DNA of 64,000 bases, taken from Siphonodentalium dalli. Taxonomy: Eukaryota; Mollusca; Scaphopoda; Gadilida; Siphonodentaliidae. Location: contig CP136066.1 of the NCBI GenBank assembly GCA_032622095.1, positions 146,225,559 through 146,289,558 of the forward strand, in the 5' to 3' direction. The notes beneath the pieces were generated by a model. That model searched no databases, was not told the DNA's origin, and was given only the letters and a program-made list of their open reading frames with translations. Of this stretch, positions 1 to 10,293 are shown piece after piece (positions within the stretch are counted from its first letter, which is position 1; every line of letters starts with the position of its first letter). The translations under genes and the position numbers were made by a program.

Positions 1-652
1 CTATTTTGGTTTCCATAATTATGGTAACATTTGGTTATCGATTGTTTTCAAATGTGTATATGGATTACTCATAAACATATAGGTCAAGTTTGAATATGGG
101 TGGGATCCACCCATTTTATCAGATTTATGGTGCTTGTCGACTCAGAATTCGTCGACTATTTTGCATTCCGAAGGACAGCTTTAGATTCATCTGACTTTTT
201 TTCAAATAAATTTGATATATGGATTACTCAAAGGAAAGTAAACATCTTGGTTCAGTCCCCTCATTTTTTCTGGAGGGATGACCCATGTTGAGAATAATTT
301 TGGTATCCGAATGAAAACTGCATAGACTTAGAATTTACAGATTAGTCTAAGTCTATAAGGTGTGTTAACAACATATACATTTGGAAGCAAAGTTAGATTC
401 AATGATTTTTTCTAGAATCAATTTTTTTTTCATTTCTCAAAAAACAATGGTCAAATTAAGCCACCTTATTCGGGGGTGTTTGGCATAGGGGTCTTTTATT
501 AATTTGTTTAACTTGGCATATATATGTACCATGATTTGAAATATTCGTTTTTTATCCAATAAAAATATGTTTATATGGCTACCCTTAACTTGGCCCAAAT
601 TCACTGCGGGTATCCTCAATCTCACTGGGACAGTCTCACTTCTATATTGATA
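1..652. other. AT-rich stretch, nothing recognised
   Basis: Short open frames exist on both strands (for example 63 and 62 residues) but none has protein-like composition, splice context or a recognisable motif. I see no clear tandem or inverted repeat here. Confidence 0.5.
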
Positions 653-1190
653 TACAGTAATTCCCTAAATAATCGAATCATTAAAGGTTTGGCCTTGGCG
701 GTGGGTATCCTGTGAAAATATTTCCACCCGTCAAAAACCGCCACAAACAGAAAGAACAACAAAATGTAGGCAGACTTTGTCCGTATACAAATAAGAAATA
801 TCGCATAAACAGTATGTTATTGTCATATTTTTTACCATTGTTATGTAAATAAAAGCATAAAAAGTTACTTTTCTGGTGTTTGTTTATATTATGATGGTAA
901 ACATAAAGAGCGTTCTTTGTTGGTGAATTCCTGATATGGAACGAATAAAGAGCGTTTATGCCATTTGTGGGTGATTAGCCAGCAGCATTGTGTTGTCTTC
1001 TGTAACACAATCAGGCTCTTGCTTAGGTAAAATATAGTACATCTTTATGATAACATGCTGTTTACGCGATGGTCATGGTATATATGAACGAAACTGTATG
1101 CGTTTTTATACTTTTCAGGACTTAGTCGGAAATATGGCTTGTTGCCATTCATAGGAAGGCTCTCAGTGAAAGCTTTCCGACGAATGAATG
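653..1190. repeat. mariner-type MITE remnant split by a dispersed repeat
   Basis: The first about 28 bases match the outer end of the MITE family seen intact at 4722, 19345, 37941, 55801 and 60002 (CAGTAATTCCCTAAATAATC after TA). The inner part of the same MITE, with the palindrome around the AAAGCTTTCC motif, reappears at about 1112-1190. Between them lies a copy of the dispersed repeat described at 690-1110. The right half of the MITE is missing. The open frame at 1139-1399 starts inside this relic and is probably not a gene. Confidence 0.6.
690..1110 (+). repeat. dispersed repeat of about 430 bp, copy 1
   Basis: The stretch recurs, clearly related, at about 36950-37395 and in shorter, more diverged form at 62378-62620. 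Shared blocks include GGCGGTGGGT, AAAAACCGCCA, CATAAACAGTATGTTATTGT, GTTATGTAAA and AAAGAGCGTTTAT in the same order. No coding frame, terminal inverted repeat or poly-A tail was found, so the class is unknown. Confidence 0.7.
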
Positions 1191-3786
1191 TGTTAGTTTT
1201 TGTTGTTTGTCCGTTGTTTGTTTGTTTTTCATTCGCGGCAGACGGGAAAATTTACATTTACACAATACCGTATGACAAACCAAGTTCGTCTGAACTTCGC
1301 CACGTCATGGTTGTAATACCGACATGTTTTAATGTGTTGACGTTGCTAACGAGTAACCTCACATTAAATCGAAATCATTTACTACATATTAGATCATAAA
1401 AACGATCAAGGAGTGACAAGGACTGTAGCTGCATAATTTCCTGCTTCTGACGTGTTGTTCTAGTCACAACGGCTGTACACATTGGCTTCACTAAATTAGC
1501 TATTCCTGCGTGCTCAGTATATCAACAAACATCGGCGGAGTACACAAGCTCACCTCCGCTTATATCAACGTTGAGTCATCTTCTGTTTACATCGTTCGAG
1601 GACACATACACTTGAGAGGTCACTGACCGAGTGTGGTGTGTTCTGGATTGCGTCTTGTTGTCAACAGAACATTTACCGATCTTTGCGACTTTGCGTGGCT
1701 CGCCGCGGCAAAAGATCAACATTAAAGTATTTGTAGATATTTGGCCTTAACTAATTTGTACTTCAGCATTGACGTCTATAGTATTACTCATGTGATTTGC
1801 CGTATCAATAATTTACATATTAAGACCTTGACATTAACCCTTTCTGTGTCAAGTACTCATTGACGATTAGTTCCCTTAGTTCACCAAACGACAGTTGCAC
1901 TTATTATATAATATGAATCATTGTGCTCTTGTATACTATATTTTCTTTATGTCGTCTGCTTTTATTAACCAAACTCCCCTCCAGATGAATAATACGCCAT
2001 TGCAGTGTATACTGTTATAGCTGAGTGGAATAATCCATTTATTTTAGAAGGGGTTTACTTGTAGAGTGCAGATGATAGACAAGTTTCGCAAACCACAATT
2101 GCAATTGGCAAAAAATAATAAAGATTTTGTTGTACCTGTATGTGCCCCATGCATTATTTATTTGTTATCTATTATATACTATTGTGCTACTTGTATACGT
2201 TTTATTTGATGATTGCACACTAGTCATGTGCGGATCATTAATTTATGCGAAATTATTTTTTTCCAGCTTGACATTCACGGACAAAGTTCCTGCAGGTACT
2301 GAAGAGGTTTTACAAAATCACAATTAGCAGTTACAAATCTGGTGTACTACATGCATGGGGTCCACCATTCAGGAGGCACACAAACACTGATTTAGTCACA
2401 CGGAAGCCATGCGACTTCTCATATCTCATAAAATCTTAAAACGTATAGATCATGCCACGAATCACTACTCTTGTTATGGCCATAAAGATCATTTCCCACC
2501 AGTACAAACATTGGAACTGTTTAAATGTTCTGACGGGTAATTTTATGCAATTGCACAAACAATGCAGGGAATATATGTATTTGTTCATATTTGTTCCTTA
2601 ATAATATATTTCACAGTATAGGGGTGGTCCAATCTCCAGATTGCAAGATTTTGTGCGAGTCGATATCGCAATAATCATTGAATTAATTACTCGTGAGAAA
2701 TTCCATCATTGTTAGCGATGCAAATCAAAATCAGCTGAACAGTCACCTAAATCATTCAACATCGAGCTGGGACATTCACCTACTTTGAAATACATTATTT
2801 GGGTATGAACTAAGAAATATATTAGCTTCCCTGAGTTTTCCAATGTTATAAACTTCCCTGGCTGAACACAAAAAAGTTCCCACGTTTTGAACTGGTTGAG
2901 TATGATCTCGACGGGGGTATAGCCAGAGTAGAGATTCATGACATGAATTATAATTATATTGTTCAATAATAATGGAAATCGAACGCTGGTGATCAGTCGA
3001 GGGTACAATGGTATGTCCTTTTATGTGGTTTTACATGGCTTTTACCAGAGTGTTTTTACACGAACATGTGGGATATCTCTCTTTCACAATAGCACATTAC
3101 ACAGCTGATGTGTTTTCTGTCTCTTTTGTGAGAATAAATAATATTTAGTTAACAGAATGGGGCAAGAATGTTCTTATAAATAAGTAAGCTAAGTCCAGAA
3201 GAGTTTAACATCTTATGTTATCGCATGTGCCATTCACATGACCACCAATCTGTTGTCTCAAATATTTTAAGACTTCTGAGACCTACCCCGGTACTACTGT
3301 GGTAAATAACCCTAATACCGAGATAAATTGTCCTGGTAGAATTGCTCTAGTAAAATCACCACAGATACGTACATCCAGGTAAAATACATTGGTGAAATAC
3401 ATGGATGGGTCAATTTCACTAGGGTAAATGAATAAGTGTGTCTACATGTATGTATACGTACAAGAAATTCAATTAATTGAGGAAAAACACCCACTGTCCC
3501 GAGTGGTATTGATAAGCTATTGGAGGGTCTTCCACTTCGCATGCAAAATAGCAAAATATTATTAATTGATGACTGATGTACATGTACAGTACACACATAG
3601 TAATAAAAATTAACGTTATGATTTGAAACTAACCATGATAGGATATTGACAGTAAGGTGGTATTATCTACTACGAGTGGTATTAGTAATAATAGTACCAT
3701 TCTAGAATAATATATGTGTACATGATGTATGGGAAATATTAAAGGACAAAACAATAGTTACAATACAATTATAACTTTTTTTTTAA
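1191..3786. other. gene-free stretch with weak repeat traces
   Basis: No supported gene. The open frames (61 to 98 residues) lack recognisable motifs. From about 3270 to 3400 there are scattered motifs of the kind GGTAAAATACC, which resemble the repeat at 8330-8480 and 58901-59030. The rest appears unique. Confidence 0.4.
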
Positions 3787-4300
3787 TTAATCGCAAGAAG
3801 AGCTAATTGCGCTTAAGCACAATAAGGGAATCTCTATTGTGATTAAGCGCAATAAGGATATATTTAACTGTGCTTAAGCGCAATAATGGAATTTACAAAT
3901 TGCGCTTATATAATAAAACCCAATAAGGAATCTCTTAATAAGGAATATATTATATATAGAACATAAACTCCCTATAATTCAGGTGGTGTAGTCCATCTCC
4001 ATGGTACAATGGGTTGAACAAATATAGGATTATTCTACTATTTGCACAAGGGTGATCTAATGAGAGAGATATTAATTGCGCTTAAGTGCAATATTGATGT
4101 AATTTCGTTTACGTGTAATAAGGAATGTCTTATTACACTTAAGCGCAATAAGAATATTCCTTATTGCACAGGAATATCACATTGTGCTTAAGCGCAATAA
4201 GGTATCTCTAACTGCGCTTAAGCACAATAACTGAAGGAATATTCTTATTGGGCTTGAGCTCAATTAGAGATTCCTTAAGTTATTGCAGTTAATCGAAATT
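3787..4300. repeat. cluster of short palindromes around GCGCTTAAGCGC
   Basis: About ten copies of a roughly 20-bp self-complementary unit (core TTGCGCTTAAGCGCAATAA, with point changes) are spaced irregularly and alternate with GGAATCTCT or its complement AGAGATTCC. A unique segment at about 3955-4070 interrupts the cluster. The outer blocks are also inverted to each other, so the whole stretch could fold as nested hairpins. No coding capacity was seen. Confidence 0.75.
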
Positions 4301-4625
4301 GTCTATTAAATGTCAAGTTGGTTTCCCATAGAGATCATCAACGATGTCTATGCGCAAGGGACCTACGCCAGTCTTCTCTGTTGGGATTCCAATTGTTGGC
4401 TTATTAAATATGCACATATGCTTAAGATACAGTCGTGCGCGAAGTGCGCTCCCGTAGGTCGGGTTTTGGATCCCAGTGAATTAAAATATCATTGAAATAA
4501 TCGGTTCCCCCCCCCATCCAATAAACATCCATATATTGAATATACATGTTTTTGGAGCAGAATTAGATAGTCCATATTGGACGCCATCATGGAATTTAAT
4601 TTTTTTATTTAATTTTCACACATAG

Positions 4626-4935
4626 TTATTAGTTATGTGGATGGCGTTATCATTAAACATCACACCCGTATATTGATTATGTGGATAGAGTTATCATTAA
4701 ACCTCACATCCTTATATTGGTTACAGTAATGCCCAAAGTAATTGACCACTTAACCACAGCAGAATTATTGGTAATTTTTCAGGATTTAAAATCCTGAAAA
4801 ATTACCCATAATTCTGCTGTGGTTAAGTGGTCAATTACTTTGGACATTACTGTATGTGGATGGAGTTATCATTACACCTCACATCCTTATATTGGTTAGG
4901 TTATGTAGATGTGAGTTATCATTAAACCTCACATC
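4626..4935 (+). repeat. about 45-bp tandem repeat interrupted by a MITE
   Basis: Four units of the type ATGTGGATGGAGTTATCATT followed by AAACCTCACATCCTTATATT are arranged head to tail. The mariner-type MITE at 4722-4854 sits between the second and third units and splits a unit cleanly at a TA dinucleotide. Confidence 0.75.
4722..4854. mobile_element. mariner-type MITE, complete, TA target duplication
   Basis: A near-perfect palindrome of about 130 bp starts TACAGTAATGCCC and ends GGACATTACTGTA. Terminal CAGT and TA duplication are the hallmark of Tc1/mariner insertions. The arms carry CCACAGCAGAATTAT, shared with six other copies in the window. It has no coding capacity and must have been moved by a transposase encoded elsewhere. 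Confidence 0.85.
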
Positions 4936-5174
4936 AGTGTGTTGGGGATTTTGGAACTTGACTTGGGACCTTTGGTTTTTAACGCAACAAATGCGAGTAC
5001 ACCTTATACACAAGTTTCTTGGATAATATGAGTTTGAAGCCTGCTTACATTTCGAAATGTTGTCAGTTTTGTATCGTCTGCAGCAGAACTCGGCATGTTG
5101 AAGCAAAAGTTACAAGAGATAAAATATGTACGTAACGAGACCATAATACAAATGAAAAAATAAATTGAGGGAGG

Positions 5175-5640
5175 AGTGGGCGATACAGGGAACTAAGGGT
5201 TGAACCGATATAAATTTGTAGAGCGATAACGACCAATGTTGACATATCATGCATCTCAACTCTACTGTTGCAACAAGGCTATAAAATGGGCGGGGGGGGG
5301 GGGGGTGTCATAATCTTAGTTATCTCTATATAGTGCCAGAATAGTCATTTATGGACTTCTATAGTGGTACAATGCAAATTGGAATCAAATGATAAAAATA
5401 TGTATGTAGCACAACTACGTTATACGGGTGAAAATAAAAATAATAATTTAGGCCGGGATTAGATGTTGGGTTGGTTAAATAGACTCGGAGAAAAAGGGGA
5501 ACGATGAACTGACATAAATTAGTAGAGCGATAGCGATCAATGTTGCCATGTGATGCATCGCGACTGTACTGTAGCGCAATGATATAAAATGGGGGGGGGG
5601 GGGGGGGTCTGAAATTATCTCTATCTCTATAGATGGCACC
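5175..5640. repeat. diverged direct repeat with long G runs (two copies)
   Basis: Copies at about 5175-5350 and 5470-5640 share GCGATAACGACCAATGTTG-like and TGCATC-CGACTGTACTGT-like blocks and each has a run of more than ten G. A third, partial copy lies at about 6760-6850, right of the LINE fragment, which suggests the LINE inserted into this repeat. The class is unknown. Confidence 0.55.
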
Positions 5641-5642
5641 AG

Positions 5643-6656
5643 GATTATATTTCAATGTACATATCAGTTGAGCCATCGATCTTAGACGAAGCAATTTCTC
5701 AAGTTCAGACATGCGTTTCAGAAGTTAAAACATGGATGGAGATCAACAAACTCAAACTTAACGAAAGCAAAACTGAAATTATGCTTTGTGGAACTAACGC
5801 TCGGTTGAAGGGGGTCAGTCTTAATGCCACGCTCATCGGCGACAGTGTAATTGAATTTTCTGATGTTATTAAAAACCTCGGTGTGACCATCGACAAAAAC
5901 TTCTCAATGTCATCTCACATCAGCAACCTATGCAGGTCCTTATATATGGAGCTCCGGCGCATTTCGCATGTACGTCCATATATCTCCGAACAATCCACAC
6001 AAATATTGATGTCCTCATTTGTGTTATCCAAAATCGATTACTGTAATTCTATTTTAGCAGGACTCCCAGATTATCAACTTCACAAACTTCAAAAAATTGT
6101 TAATATTGCTGCAAAAATTGTGTGCCGTGCAGGCAAATTTGATCATGTTACCCCACTGTTGTATAAATTACATTGGCTTCCCATATTTGAACGAATTGTG
6201 TACAAACATGCTACTTTGTGTTATAGAAAGTCGGATATTGATAATGCTTTGCCACCATATATTGATACATTGTTGGTCAAATATGTACCTGCTCGACCAC
6301 TTCGATCACAGGATGCGAATGCGATGGTTGTACCTAAACGAGATCTGATGTACTTTGGTCGCCGTTCTTTCGAGGTCTACGGGCCGACCATTTGGAACAA
6401 CCTTCCCAAAGAGGTGAAACAGTCTGACTGTTTGGAAACATTCAAATCGGCCCTAAAAACTCACCTATTCATCTCCCATTTCGGACAAATAACATCAGAA
6501 AACGTTGAGGAGACTTAATTATTGAAATACATGCATATTATTTATTGCGTATATGTTATAGTGTGAATGTGTGTGACTGCGTTTGTGTGAATTGTTCAGC
6601 GCCATGAGCCATACGGGATATGGCGCTATACAAATACTCTATATTATTATTATTAA
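5643..6656 (+). pseudogene. 5'-truncated CR1/L2-like LINE: end of reverse transcriptase plus 3' tail
   Basis: The open frame at 5655-6518 (287 residues) is the C-terminal part of a non-LTR reverse transcriptase. It starts just beyond where the YADD catalytic motif would be, so the catalytic palm is missing. Motifs typical of the CR1/L2 group follow in order: WMEINKLKLNESKTEIM near residue 32, LGVTID near 75, DYCNSILAGLP near 127, LHWLPIFERIVYK near 170 and PTIWNNLPKEV near 245. The frame is intact to its stop, so the copy is fairly young. Downstream, GGCGCTATACAAATA followed by an ATT-rich tail is the usual LINE 3' end. The 5' boundary abuts the G-run repeat. It cannot mobilise itself. Confidence 0.88.
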
Positions 6657-6759
6657 TAGTAATTGATATACGTATACCGTATACTATAGTAATACCATAG
6701 ACATATAAGTACAAGTATCACATGATAAAATATTACGTAATTTGACTATAGCCAGGCGG

Positions 6760-6850
6760 GTTGATACGATAGACCGAAATAAATTTGTCGGGTGATAATG
6801 ACCAATGTTGACGTATAAAGTAACGCGACTGTACTGTCGCACAATTATCA
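6760..6850 (+). repeat. third partial copy of the G-run repeat
   Basis: GATAATGACCAATGTTGACG and CGCGACTGTACTGTCGCA match the copies at 5175 and 5470. It lies right of the LINE tail. Confidence 0.5.
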
Positions 6851-6930
6851 GGTAGAACCTGTCAAATATGGACTCTGGTGGCCAATATGGAACAGCTCAG
6901 AAAACATTCGCAGGGCCCTAAAATTTATTT

Positions 6931-7455
6931 AACATGGGATCTGCCATTAAAATTGATTTATGTCGATAAAATTCTAATTTTTCAAAATTTTAAGCTGAAA
7001 CTTGGTGTGTCTGTGTGGAATACTTATATATTCCTAAAATGACAGGGTACAGCACGTAATTATTTTTTAGATGGAAGAAATTAATTTTGTTCGATGATAA
7101 ATTTTAACATGGGATTTGCTATTCAAATCGATTTATGTCGATAAAACTCTTATTTTTCAAAACTTTAAGCTGAGACTTGGTGTGTCTGCGTGGAATACTT
7201 ATATATTCCTAAAATGACAGGATACAGCACGTAATTATTTTTTAGATGCAAGAAATTATTTTTTTTCGATGATAAATTTTAACACGGGATTGTCCCATTC
7301 AAATCGATTTATGTCGATAAAACTGTTATTTTTCAAAATTTTAAGCTGAGACTGAGGTATGTCTGCGCAGAATACTTATATATTCCTAAAATGACAGGGT
7401 CCAGCACGCAATTATCTTTTAGATGGAAGAAATTGATTTGTTTCCATGATAAAAA
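6931..7455 (+). repeat. 175-bp tandem repeat, three copies
   Basis: Units start at 6931, 7106 and 7281 with AACATGGGAT (AACACGGGAT in the third). Each contains GATTTATGTCGATAAA, TTTTAAGCTGA, ACTTATATATTCCTAAAATG and AGCACG. Copies are similar but not identical, so the array is not very recent. Confidence 0.85.
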
Positions 7456-8282
7456 TCGAGCGTGTACTGTGCCGCAGGCAGTATGCGCTCAGAGTCAAAA
7501 TGTAAACAACTTTCTCAAGTGTCGTTTTGTTCAACATATCGCTTTCTCGACGGGGAGATCTGATCCGAATAATAGCTAAGATGTATTTAGATAGAATTAT
7601 TGAAAGAATTTGACCGATTATTGTGCATTTGAGAGAATCGAGTGGAGAAAACGTTTAGTCAAACACGCGAATTCTGCCAATTACAGTTGCAGACGAGCGC
7701 TGTCAGAATCAGATAATACAGATTGACAACAAATGCAGGCCTGAAACTCACCTTTTTGGGAGGTAAATCCCACTTATTAGATATAAAAACAATCCTTCCT
7801 AAGCACATTCCACAAGTTTTTAATATCTTAGGACACAGTAACAGTCAAAATGAATGAATTTAAATCACGATTCCGAGACGAAGCGAGACATGTACTGTGT
7901 ACGATTTTTGACTCATTTTGAGGCGCCTTGTTTTCGATGACGTCATTTGCGTTGCCCCACAACCTTAACCCTTTCCAATTCCAGCGGCATTTCAATTGGT
8001 TGAAATTAAACATTTCTCAAGTTCCAGCTCAACCTGAATCTAGTTACCCAATTGGTAGAAATACGTTAGCAGTAATTCTTAGTTTAATGAGTTATAACTC
8101 TAATTTTTTTGACGATATGAGCTCAACAGCATAATATGAAACAGTTTATGGCGGTGTTATCCAAACGTGTGCTTTGATAATGATTATAATTTTATTTTGC
8201 GATCAAACGTCAGTTCAGCTCAGCAGAAACGCATAGACACTTGTTCAGTTCAGCAGAAACGCATGAGTCCTACGATTATAGT
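7456..8282. other. no gene recognised; short duplication near the right end
   Basis: Only unsupported short open frames. At about 8212-8265 a roughly 30-bp unit containing TCAGCAGAAACGCAT is duplicated. The rest shows no repeat or motif. Confidence 0.4.
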
Positions 8283-8480
8283 ACACCCACTGGACGCGCT
8301 TCGCGCGTCGGTCAGTGGGTGAATAATATGGTGACGATTCACTAGACAAATTTTAACAGAGTAACACCCAGGTAAAATTCCTTTTTTTAACCTGCTCCAA
8401 TCAACCCTGGTAAAATTACATAATTTTCCCCGTTCCAATCACCACGGTAAATACCACGGTTTATCATAGTGTTTTTAACA
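8283..8480 (-). repeat. dispersed repeat with GC hairpin at one end
   Basis: A strong hairpin (CACCCACTG ... CAGTGGGTG enclosing GACGCGC TTC GCGCGTC) is followed by ATATGGTGAC and a series of GGTAAAAT/TACCACGG motifs. The inverse of the latter part occurs at about 58901-59030. It could be a SINE or a small DNA element; the boundaries are not clear. Confidence 0.5.
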
Positions 8481-9265
8481 AGTGTTTTGCCAAGCCTTAG
8501 GGGCGCTCTTTTTTATCACAGGAAGGAAATGGCATGCTCTAAATGCGAATAACACGAATGCAATAAAATTCCAGTTCAATGTGACAAGTGCTTTAAAGCT
8601 CAGTGGCTGAAATCATGTTCATATTAGTCACATCGTGGTCCTGTTTAGGAGTTCAAAATAGGTCGATAAATACGTTATATATCTTTTCACAGTGAATGTG
8701 AATAGAATGTTGCACCTGTCACTCATTGTTCTACATTAAATACAAAATACTGCGCATTATTATAATATTGTTAATATTTCAACATCTGAAGGGGCCGGTA
8801 GAATAATAATGTGACCCACCCCCCTCGAATAAGAAATGATCTACTTTTTCCAAAAATGTATTATATCAACCACTGAAAATATAGGCTGATTTTGGTTGGT
8901 TTTAAACATATCGATTTACCAAAAGAATATATGGTGACAGGATTGGACGACAAGCGCTAGCAACTTAGATGGAGACACTCCTCTCCCGATGATAATATTT
9001 CGGCTTGTACCTTCACAAATAGTATTACCATAATTATACAAGGCTGCTTCCGTGTGGTATAGTTGGGTGCTGGTAACACCTGTTGAGTCATTGGGGGAAT
9101 TTTACATATTTTTATTTCACAAAAACCGAAGTTCCAGCTGGATGAGCGATGTACGTATACATTTGGTGACACAGTCGATCAGTATAACAAAACATTTCAA
9201 ACGCCTAGATTATGTAAAACATAGACATTGAGCTTCTCAAATGTAGATCCTAATAGTTGGGTGCA
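8481..9265. other. no feature recognised
   Basis: AT-rich sequence without a supported gene or repeat. Confidence 0.4.
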
Positions 9266-9269
9266 TATA

Positions 9270-9875
9270 TGATGAAACATACATCGGGTTCTCGACTGTA
9301 TACAGAACATATGAAGTCGACTAGACATATTATGAAATATACATCGGATTCTCGACTGTAGATCATATGGAGTCGACTGGATATATAATGAAACATACAT
9401 CGGGTTCTCGACTGTAGATTATATGAAGTCGACTGGATATATTATGAAACATACATCGGGTTCTCGACTGTAGATCATATGAAGTCGACTGAATATATAA
9501 TGAAACCTACATCTGGTTCTCGACTGTAGATCATATGCAGTCGACTGGATATATAATGAAACATACATCGGGTTCTCGACTGTGGATCATATGAAGTCGA
9601 CTGGATATACATGTATAATGAAACATACATCGGGTTCTCGACTGCAGATCATATGAAGTCGACTGGATATATAATGAAACATACATCGGGTTCTCGAATG
9701 TAGATCATATGAAGTCGACTGGATATATAATGAAACATACATCGGGTTCTCGACTGTAGATCATATATATGAAGTCGGCTGGATATATAATGAAACATAC
9801 ATCGGGTTCTCGACTGTAGATCATATGATGTCGGCTGGATATATAATGAAACATACATCGGGTTCTCGACTGTCG
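9270..9875. repeat. 56-61-bp minisatellite, about eleven copies
   Basis: The unit contains GAAACATACATCGGGTTCTC followed by GACTGTAGATCATATGAAGT and CGACTGGATATATAAT. The copies are mostly well conserved, with small insertions (an extra ATAT or ACATGT) and a few substitutions. Open frames on the minus strand here (such as 9649-9858) are only the repeat translated. Confidence 0.9.
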
Positions 9876-10293
9876 CTGCACAATATACTAAACTGATTCT
9901 GATACTGAATCAACGTTGATGTTCTATAACGTAATATGCTGTGTGTCGAATTTTGAAAATTATACCAAAGAAACGTGGTAGCACCTGGACCAGTGCGTCT
10001 ACAACCGTTATTGGTTCCTGCACTGAAATATCTACAGATATACAGATAGAGTAACTTGAGACTTGTTAAATAGCCGAACGCAGTTTCTTATGATTAACAA
10101 AATTGCACCTTGAAGCGACAATCAAGTGAGTCGCGTGTATAACTTAGACAATGTGTACATATTTTATCACTATATACCGTGAAACACTTTGATTGAATTG
10201 ACCGAATTGACACATTGATTGATTTTTGAAAATAATTTAGATATAAATCTTATAGATGAGCGGTCTTGGCCCCAACGGGGCTTATTTTTCGAG
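9876..10293. other. no gene; short SINE-like trace
   Basis: At about 9973-9995 the string GTGGTAGCACCTGGACC resembles the end of the SINE at 30128-30528. Nothing else is recognised. Confidence 0.3.

Noticed and set aside
1139-1399. 86-residue plus-strand frame with a signal-peptide-like hydrophobic stretch
   Set aside because: Its start lies inside a mariner MITE remnant and the rest shows no motif or splice support.
3787-4300. CRISPR-like array
   Set aside because: Spacing is irregular, the spacers are themselves related, and the surrounding sequence is clearly eukaryotic.
9270-9875. CRISPR-like array of regular repeats
   Set aside because: Units are contiguous without unique spacers; it is a minisatellite.
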